The position numbers and the translations under genes were made by a program. A model generated the notes under the pieces. It saw only the letters and a program-made list of their open reading frames with translations, made no database searches and was not told the DNA's origin. From positions 1 to 9,399 of the forward strand of contig CAYRIY010000123.1 in NCBI GenBank assembly GCA_964424335.1: a stretch of DNA of 9,399 bases, in the 5' to 3' direction. This document shows, piece by piece, positions 1 through 5,549 of this stretch (position 1 is the stretch's first letter; the number at the start of each line of letters is the position of its first letter). This DNA comes from CAYRIY01 sp964424335. Its GTDB lineage: Bacteria > Bacillota > Limnochordia > DTU080 > RSA5.

Positions 1-44
1 TTCGGGTTATGAGCCCGACGAGCTACCAATTGCTCCACCCCGCG
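1..44 (-). tRNA. Initiator tRNA-fMet (CAT), 5' half, cut by the window edge
   Basis: On the minus strand the acceptor strand CGCGGGG starts at base 44, followed by a D arm GAGC/GCTC and an anticodon arm with loop CTCATAA (anticodon CAT). The anticodon stem carries the three consecutive G-C pairs (GGG/CCC) that mark the bacterial initiator tRNA, and the first base is C, which in initiators is left unpaired against A72. The sequence closely matches the Bacillus initiator tRNA as I remember it. The T arm and 3' end lie outside the window. It is the last visible gene of the tRNA-Tyr/fMet transcript. Confidence 0.93.
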
Positions 45-88
45 GCGCTATTTGATTGTTCCCTGACGGCCGCTCATTCCGTGGAGCG

Positions 89-109
89 CTGGCGGCGAAT
101 TGCCGCCAG
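89..109 (-). other. Stem-loop in the tRNA-Tyr/tRNA-fMet spacer
   Basis: A perfect 8-bp inverted repeat CTGGCGGC/GCCGCCAG with a 5-base loop lies 9 bases past the 3' end of tRNA-Tyr. No T run follows on the minus strand, so it does not look like a terminator. A processing or 3'-end-protecting hairpin between co-transcribed tRNAs is the likelier role (inference). Confidence 0.5.
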
Positions 110-118
110 GTCCACATT

Positions 119-203
119 TGGTGGAGGGGACAGGATTCGAACCTGTGAAGGCTGCGCCAACAGATTTACAGTCTGCCCCGTTTGACCGCTTCGGTACCCC
201 TCC
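119..203 (-). tRNA. tRNA-Tyr (GTA), class II with long variable arm
   Basis: Minus-strand cloverleaf of 85 bases including an encoded CCA (119-121). The acceptor stem is GGAGGGG/CCCCTCC with discriminator A. The anticodon loop is CTGTAAA with anticodon GTA at 167-169. The T arm is ACAGG/CCTGT around TTCGAAT. The extra bases between anticodon and T arms form the long variable arm typical of bacterial tRNA-Tyr. It is transcribed from the promoter at 319-348 together with tRNA-fMet. Confidence 0.97.
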
Positions 204-312
204 GCTGGTCGACTCAGACTGACCCCGCTCTAGTGACCGAGCGCTAGGTCGTCCAAGTAACTTTCTCACGCAAAGGAGCGTAATCAAACGCTTACGCCCC
301 AGCTTGAGGACG
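204..312 (-). other. 5' leader of the tRNA-Tyr/fMet transcript
   Basis: About 110 bases separate the predicted start site (near 312) from tRNA-Tyr. No gene is visible. A 6-bp inverted repeat GCGTAA/TTACGC at 278-283 and 292-297 could form a small hairpin. RNase P would remove the leader (established for tRNA precursors). Confidence 0.4.
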
Positions 313-318
313 AATTAC

Positions 319-348
319 ATTATAACATCGCAATCCAAGCTGTGTCAA
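319..348 (-). promoter_or_regulatory. Sigma-A promoter of tRNA-Tyr/fMet
   Basis: On the minus strand a perfect -35 TTGACA (343-348) and perfect -10 TATAAT (319-324) are separated by 18 bases, and the -10 is extended (TG one base upstream). This is about as strong as a sigma-A promoter gets, which suits a stable-RNA operon. Confidence 0.9.
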
Positions 349-382
349 CCTGATGTGCTCTGATTGCGAGCAAAGCGCCGTG

Positions 383-458
383 TGGAGCCAGCGACCGGAC
401 TCGAACCGGTAACCATCTCATTACAAGTGAGGCGCTCTACCATTTGAGCTACGCTGGC
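383..458 (-). tRNA. tRNA-Thr (TGT)
   Basis: Minus-strand cloverleaf of 76 bases with encoded CCA (383-385). The acceptor stem is GCCAGCG/CGCTGGC with discriminator T. The D arm is GCTC/GAGC, the anticodon loop CTTGTAA (anticodon TGT at 423-425), and the T arm ACCGG/CCGGT around TTCGAGT. The outermost anticodon-stem pair (27-43) is a C.A mismatch; the other four pairs are intact. It has its own promoter at 495-524 and sits downstream of sigH. Confidence 0.96.
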
Positions 459-494
459 AAGACTTCTTGCGCTCGCCTAAACAAACGCAAATGC

Positions 495-524
495 AGTATA
501 CCACCGGTCTTTGCATCGGGTCAA
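495..524 (-). promoter_or_regulatory. Sigma-A promoter of tRNA-Thr
   Basis: Minus strand: -35 TTGACC (519-524), 18-base spacer, -10 TATACT (495-500) with an extended -10 TG. Transcription would begin about 30 bases ahead of the mature tRNA-Thr 5' end. The build matches the tRNA-Tyr promoter (18-base spacer, extended -10). Confidence 0.85.
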
Positions 525-582
525 GACGGCCCGCGCCCGCTTTTCCGCTGGCCCGCAAGCCGCCCACTGGCCATGCCCACGA

Positions 583-612
583 GCCTTACGCCACGGGGCC
601 TTTAAGCCACGG
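583..612. repeat. Two adjacent imperfect 14-15 base direct repeats
   Basis: Plus-strand copies at 583-596 (gccttacgccacgg) and 598-612 (gcctttaagccacgg) sit just past the sigH stop codon. The rest of 525-616 is GC-rich non-coding DNA. I find no hairpin followed by a T run that would end sigH transcription here. Confidence 0.4.
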
Positions 613-616
613 ACAG

Positions 617-1273
617 TTACCGCATCATTTCGCTTTCGCGCTTTTCGAGGTACCGCTCGAGTTTGCGCTTCACCCGCTGAAGGGCGTTGTCGATCGACTT
701 CACGTGCCGGGAGAGCTGCTCTGCGATCTCCTGATACGACTTCCCCTCGAGGTAGAGCATGAGGACGCTCCATTCGAGCTCGCTTAAGAACTCGCTCATC
801 TTGCTTTCGATGTCCAAAAACTCTTCGCGGCTGATCACGAGCTCTTCAGGGTCGCTCACTTTGTTGCCGGCGAGGATGTCTTCGAGCGTCCGGTCGGATT
901 CGTCGTCGTAAAGCGGCTTGTTGAGGGAAACGTACGAGTTGAGCGGAATGTGCTTTTGCCTAGTCGCGGTCTTGATGGCGGTGATGATTTGACGGGTGAT
1001 GCACAGCTCGGCGAAGGCTCTAAACGAAGCCAACTTATCCGCCTTGAAGTCACGTATGGCCTTGTAGAGGCCAATCATACCCTCTTGGATGATATCCTCT
1101 CGGTCTGCGCCGATGAGAAAGTACGAGCGAGCTTTGGCCCGCACGAAGTTTTTGTACTTGTGAATCAAGTACTCGAGCGCGACATCATCGCCCTCGCGGG
1201 CAAACGCCACAACCTCTTCGTCGCCAAGATCGTCAAAACTGCGATACACGTTGACGTCAACGTATACGCTCAC
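617..1273 (-). CDS. sigH: RNA polymerase sigma factor SigH (Spo0H type)
   Basis: Alternative sigma factor of 218 residues that, in Bacillus, directs early stationary-phase, competence and sporulation-entry transcription. Sigma region 2 spans about residues 34-103, including the hallmark stretch KNFVRAKARSYFLIGADRED and the -10 recognition helix around ITRQIITAIKTATRQKHIP. Region 4 spans about 158-208, with the -35 helix-turn-helix in YQEIAEQLSRHVKSIDNALQ. Identity to B. subtilis SigH from memory is very high. The start is a GTG directly after an in-frame TGA, 6 bases behind a strong GGAGGAG, so no upstream start is possible. The N-terminal 20 residues are the only poorly conserved part. A promoter lies at 1552-1580 with a structured leader. 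tRNA-Thr follows rather than rpmG-secE-nusG. Confidence 0.97.
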   Translation of the reverse strand: MSVYVDVNVYRSFDDLGDEEVVAFAREGDDVALEYLIHKYKNFVRAKARSYFLIGADREDIIQEGMIGLYKAIRDFKADKLASFRAFAELCITRQIITAIKTATRQKHIPLNSYVSLNKPLYDDESDRTLEDILAGNKVSDPEELVISREEFLDIESKMSEFLSELEWSVLMLYLEGKSYQEIAEQLSRHVKSIDNALQRVKRKLERYLEKRESEMMR

Positions 1274-1279
1274 TCACAT

Positions 1280-1286
1280 CTCCTCC
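1280..1286 (-). promoter_or_regulatory. Ribosome binding site of sigH
   Basis: GGAGGAG on the minus strand, 6 bases before the GTG start. It fixes the GTG as the start because the preceding in-frame codon is TGA. Confidence 0.85.
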
Positions 1287-1545
1287 GCGCGCGTTAGTCG
1301 TACTCATGCGATTATTGCTGGTCCCCAACGTGAATCGGCAAAAGTGTTGCCTTCGCGCGCCGCGCCCAGATCGGGCGACCGCTTGTCCGTAAATGCGACA
1401 AGGAAGGCATAGGTCGCATTCGTCAACCGGCGAGTCGCGAGCAGGACTTAGAAGAGAGGACCGTGTCGAAACGTGTTACCAGAAAACTACAATGCGGGAC
1501 AAAACGACAAAAAACCCTACGCCATGGGGTTTCTCGTCCGAATCT
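1287..1545 (-). other. Long untranslated leader of sigH with stem-loop 1392-1420
   Basis: About 260 bases between the predicted start site and the sigH ribosome binding site carry no supported gene on either strand. A perfect 8-bp inverted repeat AATGCGAC/GTCGCATT (1392-1399 and 1413-1420, 13-base loop) would fold in the RNA. Function is unknown. In B. subtilis sigH is repressed by AbrB at its sigma-A promoter; I cannot identify an AbrB site by eye. Confidence 0.45.
1509..1532 (-). terminator. Terminator-like hairpin immediately after the sigH promoter
   Basis: On the minus strand AAACCC (1527-1532) pairs with GGGTTT (1512-1517) across a 9-base loop, and the T run continues to 1509. It begins only about 13 bases past the predicted start site. 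As a terminator it is modest (three G-C and three A-T pairs), so attenuation or a very short transcript is possible but unproven. On the plus strand no T run follows, so it is oriented with sigH. Confidence 0.4.
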
Positions 1546-1551
1546 GTGGCT

Positions 1552-1580
1552 ATTATACACGATGGTCCTAGGGGCGTCAA
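1552..1580 (-). promoter_or_regulatory. Sigma-A promoter upstream of sigH
   Basis: Minus strand: -35 TTGACG (1575-1580), 17-base spacer, perfect -10 TATAAT (1552-1557). The B. subtilis sigH gene is likewise transcribed by sigma-A RNA polymerase. The start site would fall near 1545, leaving a leader of about 270 bases. Confidence 0.82.
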
Positions 1581-1671
1581 GAAAGGCATTTCAGCCCTTT
1601 GGCCAGCTAGAAGTCCTTTTCCGCGATTCGAAACAATCCTAAGATTGTCGAAAAAGCGTCCGAAGCATAGG
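1581..1671 (-). other. Spacer between rlmB and the sigH promoter
   Basis: Ninety bases with no gene. A small perfect hairpin ACAATC/GATTGT (1633-1638 and 1643-1648, 4-base loop) follows the rlmB stop codon, but only three T residues come after it, so it is at best a weak terminator of the upstream operon. In B. subtilis the yacP/rae1 gene sits at this point; no remnant of it is recognisable. Confidence 0.35.
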
Positions 1672-2418
1672 TCATGTCAATGTCGAACGCTGACGAAGCG
1701 CTTCAAACATAAACAGCGCTCCCGCGACACTGGCATTGAGGGACTCGATCGATCCGCGCATGGGGATTCGAGCAAGCAAGTCGCACGACTCCAATACGAG
1801 GCGGCTGATCCCTTTCTCCTCCCCGCCGATTACGATGGCCGTAGGCGACTTAAAGTCGACATCCCACAAGCTGCGATCGCCGTCCATGCTTGCGCCCACG
1901 ACCCAGTACCCAGCCTCTTTAAGCTGTCCTATGCTGCGGGTCAAGTTGGTCACCTGGGCGATCGGGAGTTTCCACGCAGCGCCGGCCGAGGCCTTGAGCA
2001 CCGTCGAGTTGATCCCGGCCGACCGGTCTTTGGGAATGACCACGCCGGACGCGCCTGAGGCTTCGGCGCTTCGTATCAGGGCGCCCAAGTTGTGGGGATC
2101 GACAATGCGATCGCAAATCAGTATGAGCCCAGGGCTCGCCGCGCGCTTGATCAGATCCTCAAGGCTTACATAGCGAACCGACTCGACCCAAGCCGCGATG
2201 CCTTGCGGCGCCGCGCCGCTCGCTAGTTTCTTAAACTCTGCCCTAGGCACCCTTCGCACGGCCACGCCGCGCTTTTTGGCGATGCGCTCGAAATGTTGGA
2301 GGGTTCCTTCTTTAATGCCGTCTTGCAAAAGCACCTCGCGGACCTCGCGGCCCGACTCGAGCGCCTCCTCGACAGGATGCCGGCCTTCGACGAGCAGCCA
2401 ACCTGAGCGGTCACTCAC
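1672..2418 (-). CDS. rlmB: 23S rRNA 2'-O-ribose methyltransferase, RlmB/TrmH family
   Basis: SPOUT (trefoil-knot) methyltransferase of 248 residues that transfers a methyl group from S-adenosylmethionine to a ribose 2'-OH, in this subfamily normally at 23S G2251. Residues 6-80 form the substrate-binding N-terminal domain (opening LLVEGRHPVEEAL). The SPOUT motifs follow: motif 1 DPHNLGALIRSAEA (107-120, with the conserved N110 and R116), motif 2 IGGEEKGI (197-204), and motif 3 IPMRGSIESLNASVA (218-232). The length is normal. The start is GTG behind AGGGAGA; a nearer upstream ATG is out of frame. It is the last gene of the cysE-cysS-mrnC-rlmB run, corresponding to B. subtilis yacO. The exact target nucleotide is inferred from synteny and family. 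Confidence 0.92.
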   Translation of the reverse strand: MSDRSGWLLVEGRHPVEEALESGREVREVLLQDGIKEGTLQHFERIAKKRGVAVRRVPRAEFKKLASGAAPQGIAAWVESVRYVSLEDLIKRAASPGLILICDRIVDPHNLGALIRSAEASGASGVVIPKDRSAGINSTVLKASAGAAWKLPIAQVTNLTRSIGQLKEAGYWVVGASMDGDRSLWDVDFKSPTAIVIGGEEKGISRLVLESCDLLARIPMRGSIESLNASVAGALFMFEALRQRSTLT

Positions 2419-2440
2419 GTCTCATTCTCCCTTTGTCTTA

Positions 2441-2456
2441 GCAAGATCCATCTTGC
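2441..2456 (-). other. Stem-loop in the mrnC-rlmB spacer
   Basis: GCAAGA/TCTTGC, a perfect 6-bp stem with a 4-base loop, lies in the 63-base gap between mrnC and rlmB. No T run follows it, and the rlmB ribosome binding site comes shortly after, so an mRNA-processing or stability role is more likely than termination. Confidence 0.35.
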
Positions 2457-2481
2457 GATCCGCGCTGCCCGATTCGTCACT

Positions 2482-2922
2482 CTATTCGGCGCTCGCTCCC
2501 TCGACGGCCGCTGCCGCAGCCTCGAGCGCCGGATGCAAGAGCTCGGCAAGGCGCTCCGTCTGCCCCGTCAAGTAAAGGTACCCAAGGACGGCCTCGAGCG
2601 CCGTGCTTCGCCGATAGCTTGCCACACTTGCATGCTTCGGCGCGTGGCTCTTCACGTTGCGGCCGCGGCGTGCGATATCTTCTTCGTCGGCCAACAGTTT
2701 GGGTTTGAGGTGCATCCAGACAATTTCCTGTCCTTCTGCCGAAACCCACTTCACCGCCTGGTTGTGCAATCCTCGGACGGGCTGTCCGGTCCTTGCGACC
2801 CGCTCCCGCACAAAGATCTCATAAATCGCATCGCCCACGTACGCGAGGGCGAGCGGCGACATGGCACGCGCCTCTTCCAAAGAGAGCGGCGGTCCGCCGG
2901 TGATCAACCTTGGACCGACCAC
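2482..2922 (-). CDS. mrnC: Mini-ribonuclease III (23S rRNA maturation)
   Basis: MrnC is an RNase III catalytic domain without the double-stranded-RNA-binding domain; in B. subtilis it trims both ends of precursor 23S rRNA. The 146 residues fit the family. The first catalytic helix is LALAYVGDAIYEIFVRE (24-40, metal-binding D31), and the second is YRRSTALEAVLGYLYLTG (103-120, E110). The GRNVKS stretch (88-92) is also typical. The start chosen is GTG at 2922, 5 bases behind GGAGGGG. It lies inside the end of cysS (19-base overlap), which suggests translational coupling. A later ATG (residue 21) would remove part of the N terminus but spare the catalytic helix. The C terminus is an alanine-rich helix. 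Confidence 0.94.
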   Translation of the reverse strand: MVGPRLITGGPPLSLEEARAMSPLALAYVGDAIYEIFVRERVARTGQPVRGLHNQAVKWVSAEGQEIVWMHLKPKLLADEEDIARRGRNVKSHAPKHASVASYRRSTALEAVLGYLYLTGQTERLAELLHPALEAAAAAVEGASAE

Positions 2923-4367
2923 CGAGTCCCCTCCGCCGTGTCCTCCAACACGACCCCGAGCTCCTTGAGCGAGTCGCGAATCTTGTCCGCACGCTGAAAG
3001 TCGCGGGCCTGGCGCGCTTCCTCCCGCACTTCGACGAGGAGGCGGATGAGCGCGTCGACGAGGCGGCTGTCACCGGCTGAATCCACGGGTTCCTCGCCTT
3101 CGCGAAGCACGCCGAGTATCTCTCCTGCGAGCCTTGCCAGCACTCCAGCGCCTACTCGGGCAGCGACCTGCTCCGCTTCGCTTGCGCTCTTGCCGGCGGT
3201 CGAAGCGACGGATCTAAAGTCTCGAATCAACTCAAATAAAGCCGCAATCGCCGATGGCGTGTTTAGATCATCGGCCATTGCCTTGTGAAACTTATCCTCT
3301 GCCGCAATCGCCATCTCGAGGAGCTTGAGGTCGGCGCCGCCTGTTCGCCCATCGTCGATCGACAGGGGCGGGCCAAAGGCCGACAGCTCGTCGAATGCCC
3401 GGTTGAGCCGCTCCCATCCCCGCTTCATGCCCTTCATCTGCTCGTCGCTAAACTCGATCGGACTGCGGTAGTGGTGCTGGAGCACGGCGTAGCGCAAAAA
3501 CGCCGGATCGTACTTTTCGAGTAGGTCGTCCACGGTGACGAAGTTGCCTAGCGACTTGGACATCTTTTCGTCGCCGAAATTCACAAGACCGTTGTGCATC
3601 CAATAGCGAACGAACGGTTCGCCGGTCGACGCCTCAGACTGGGCGATCTCGTTTTCATGGTGCGGAAATATGAGGTCGATCCCGCCGCCGTGGATGTCAA
3701 ATCCGCTTCCCAAATACTTGACCGACATCGCCGAACACTCGATGTGCCAGCCCGGACGCCCAGGTCCCCAGGGACTATCCCAGGCAGGCTCACCCTCTTT
3801 GGCCGCCTTCCACAGGGCGAAATCGAGCGGGCTCTCCTTGCCTTCGCCGGGCTCGATCCTGGCGCCTGAGACGAGCTCGTCCTTTTTTTGCCTCGAAAGC
3901 TTGCCGTACTCCTCAAACGCCTCGACGCGGAAGAACACGTCGCCCCCACTCGCGTATGCGGCGCCGTTTGCAATCAAGCTCTCGATCATTGCGACAATGT
4001 CCTCGATGTGCTCGCTCACTTTGGGGTAGTTGTCGGCCCGCTCGACACCGAGCCGATCCATGCTCTCGAGGTACCGCCTCGAATACTCCGCTGAAAGCTC
4101 GAGCGGATCCGTGTTTCGCTCCTCGGCTCGCTGAATGATCTTGTCGTCCACGTCGGTGAAATTTTGAATCAGCGTGACGCGATAGCCAGCGTGGCGAAAG
4201 AAGCGCCGCAGCACGTCGAAGACGATCGCCGGCCTCGCATGGCCCAAATGGGCGTCGTCATACGGCGTCACGCCGCAAACGTAAATGGAAGCCTCCCCTT
4301 CCCTTCGGGGGAGAAAGGGCTCTTTTTTTCGACTCAAGGTGTTGTAGATTTGGATCGACGGTACCAT
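2904..4367 (-). CDS. cysS: Cysteinyl-tRNA synthetase
   Basis: Class I aminoacyl-tRNA synthetase that charges tRNA-Cys with cysteine in the cytoplasm. It has 487 residues, near the usual 465-490. The HIGH-type ATP motif is HLGH (40-43), and the KMSKS loop is at 268-272. The zinc-binding, cysteine-selecting residues are all visible as C31, C211, H236 and E240 (the last two in IFPHHENEIAQSEA). The C-terminal part is the DALR/anticodon-binding helical region. The ATG start sits 8 bases behind AAAAGGAG. It follows cysE after 23 bases and overlaps mrnC by 19. Control is through the cysteine T-box upstream of cysE, so uncharged tRNA-Cys should raise expression. Confidence 0.98.
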   Translation of the reverse strand: MVPSIQIYNTLSRKKEPFLPRREGEASIYVCGVTPYDDAHLGHARPAIVFDVLRRFFRHAGYRVTLIQNFTDVDDKIIQRAEERNTDPLELSAEYSRRYLESMDRLGVERADNYPKVSEHIEDIVAMIESLIANGAAYASGGDVFFRVEAFEEYGKLSRQKKDELVSGARIEPGEGKESPLDFALWKAAKEGEPAWDSPWGPGRPGWHIECSAMSVKYLGSGFDIHGGGIDLIFPHHENEIAQSEASTGEPFVRYWMHNGLVNFGDEKMSKSLGNFVTVDDLLEKYDPAFLRYAVLQHHYRSPIEFSDEQMKGMKRGWERLNRAFDELSAFGPPLSIDDGRTGGADLKLLEMAIAAEDKFHKAMADDLNTPSAIAALFELIRDFRSVASTAGKSASEAEQVAARVGAGVLARLAGEILGVLREGEEPVDSAGDSRLVDALIRLLVEVREEARQARDFQRADKIRDSLKELGVVLEDTAEGTRWSVQG

Positions 4368-4390
4368 CCTTTGGGCTCCTTTTCGCTATC

Positions 4391-5071
4391 CTAGCAATCG
4401 CTCGTCACGTGCCTTGCAAGCTGCACCTCGGACTCCAACTGGCGAATCCTGGACTCGAGGTCCTCGATGCGCCGCTCCATCGTGCGAAATGTCCGCTCGA
4501 CAGGGTCGGGCAAGTTGGCGTGGTCAAGGTCGATGACATCGACCCGCCGCCCCTGCTCCCGCACAATCCTACCCGGCACGCCCACAACGGTGCAGTGCGG
4601 CGGTACATCTTTGAGCACGACCGCTCCTGCCCCGATTCGCGCGCCTTCGCCTACCGTAAACGAGCCGAGGATTTTGGCTCCGGCGGCGATCACCACATTG
4701 TTTCCGATCGTGGGATGGCGCTTCCCTTTTTCTTTGCCCCTGCCGCCGAGGACGGCGCTTTGGTAGATCGTCACGTTTTCGCCAACTTCCGCCGTCTCGC
4801 CGATCACGACGCCCATGCCGTGATCGATAAAGAGGCCCGGACCTAGTTTGGCGCCGGGGTGAATTTCCACTCCGGTCAAAAACCGACTGAAGTGCGCCAG
4901 GAGGCGGGCAGGCAAACGAAGGCCCATGCGCCACAAGAAATGGGCGATCCGGTGCATTTGCAGCGCGTGGAAGCCGGGGTAACAAAGGAGCACCTCGATC
5001 AGATTGCGCGCCGCTGGGTCACGCTCGAGCACAGCCTGTATATCGCGCTTAAGGCGCTGAAAAACGCTCAT
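4391..5071 (-). CDS. cysE: Serine O-acetyltransferase
   Basis: CysE makes O-acetylserine from serine and acetyl-CoA, the committed step of cysteine synthesis. It has 226 residues. Residues 1-66 form the N-terminal helical domain, including HALQMHRIAHFLW. A left-handed beta-helix of hexapeptide repeats runs from about 68 to 168, with the active-site FIDHGMGVVIGET (D83, H84) and the acetyl-CoA loop GKEKGKRHPTIG. The C-terminal tail (about 190-220) is a heptad-rich coiled coil like that of B. subtilis CysE. The ATG lies 6 bases behind AGGAGG. It is the first gene of the operon, 59 bases past the T-box terminator. B. subtilis has gltX directly upstream; here a T-box leader and a Nudix gene are found. 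Confidence 0.97.
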   Translation of the reverse strand: MSVFQRLKRDIQAVLERDPAARNLIEVLLCYPGFHALQMHRIAHFLWRMGLRLPARLLAHFSRFLTGVEIHPGAKLGPGLFIDHGMGVVIGETAEVGENVTIYQSAVLGGRGKEKGKRHPTIGNNVVIAAGAKILGSFTVGEGARIGAGAVVLKDVPPHCTVVGVPGRIVREQGRRVDVIDLDHANLPDPVERTFRTMERRIEDLESRIRQLESEVQLARHVTSDC

Positions 5072-5130
5072 GTCGCTCCTCCTCGCATCTAAGAAACAAA
5101 CCCCAGTAATCCCATAGGTTTTATGACATA

Positions 5131-5171
5131 TAAAAAGCTCCCGTCTCTGCGTTCGCGCAGAGACGGGAGCT
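5131..5171 (-). terminator. T-box intrinsic terminator
   Basis: A perfect 16-bp stem (5136-5151 with 5156-5171) capped by a 4-base loop is followed by five T residues (5131-5135) on the minus strand. The alternative antiterminator can form from GCAGGG next to the T-box pairing with CTCTGC in the terminator's 5' arm, with GCGG pairing to CCGT. The two folds are mutually exclusive, as expected for T-box control. Confidence 0.95.
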
Positions 5172-5508
5172 CAATGCTCACCGCGGTTCCACCCTGCTTG
5201 GGGATATGTAGACTCCCCCACCTTTTCCTTAAGGCACGCGCGGGTTGATACTGGCAGCAGGGCTATCGACCAGCCCGCGTTATGCCCCTAGCGCTTTAAC
5301 GGGCGCACCCGGCAGTCAGTCTACTCGGCAAGTGCCTTGGCTTACCTTTCGACCCGCGGCTCAAGGGGGCAATTCGCCTTGTTGTCGCCAGGGTGCGGCT
5401 TGCAGCCTGCGGACCGCACCTCTCTAGACCGGCAGCGCATGGAGCTTCGTTCGTTTACCAACTCGCTCCAATTGCGACAAGGTTACTCAAATCCCCATCA
5501 TCGCCTTG
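5131..5508 (-). ncRNA. Cysteine-specific T-box leader of cysE-cysS-mrnC-rlmB
   Basis: Riboswitch that binds tRNA-Cys; uncharged tRNA stabilises the antiterminator and lets transcription reach cysE. The T-box core TGGAACCGCGG is at 5181-5191. Stem I pairs CCTTGTCGC with GCGACAACAAGG. The specifier loop has AGTA (5484-5487) on the 5' side and GAA (5373-5375) on the 3' side. One base after GAA comes TGC (5369-5371), a Cys codon, agreeing with the genes controlled. The distal arm AGAGAG-GGTGCGG...CCGCACC (5392-5420 for the stem-loop) fits the tRNA-elbow-binding loop. The 3' end is the terminator at 5131-5171. A possible extra hairpin GGAGC/GCTCC (5441-5469) lies on the 5' side of Stem I. Confidence 0.95.
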
Positions 5509-5514
5509 GCCCCC

Positions 5515-5543
5515 ATTATAATCCTGCCAAAAAGTCGTGTCAA
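5515..5543 (-). promoter_or_regulatory. Sigma-A promoter of the T-box/cysE operon
   Basis: Perfect consensus on the minus strand: -35 TTGACA (5538-5543), 17-base spacer, -10 TATAAT (5515-5520). It begins only 6 bases past the Nudix stop codon, so there is no room for a terminator and upstream transcripts may read into the T-box leader. Confidence 0.93.
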
Positions 5544-5549
5544 CGCGCC

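Noticed and set aside
48..287. Minus-strand open frame across tRNA-Tyr
   Set aside because: It is a translation of the tRNA gene and its leader.
1311..1421. Minus-strand 35-codon frame in the sigH leader starting in the 8-bp stem-loop
   Set aside because: No ribosome binding site before its ATG and no recognisable product; it uses the stem-loop itself as its start.
1633..1648. Strong terminator after rlmB
   Set aside because: The hairpin is only 6 bp and mostly A-T, and just three T residues follow; listed only as a weak stem-loop.
1393..2058. Long plus-strand open frame of 221 codons across the sigH leader and the rlmB 3' part
   Set aside because: It lies mostly antisense to rlmB, the encoded protein has no recognisable family, and its first part overlaps the hairpin and promoter region. 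No ribosome binding site supports its start.
2533..2997. Plus-strand frame opposite mrnC and the cysS end
   Set aside because: Antisense shadow of two well-identified genes; no family features.
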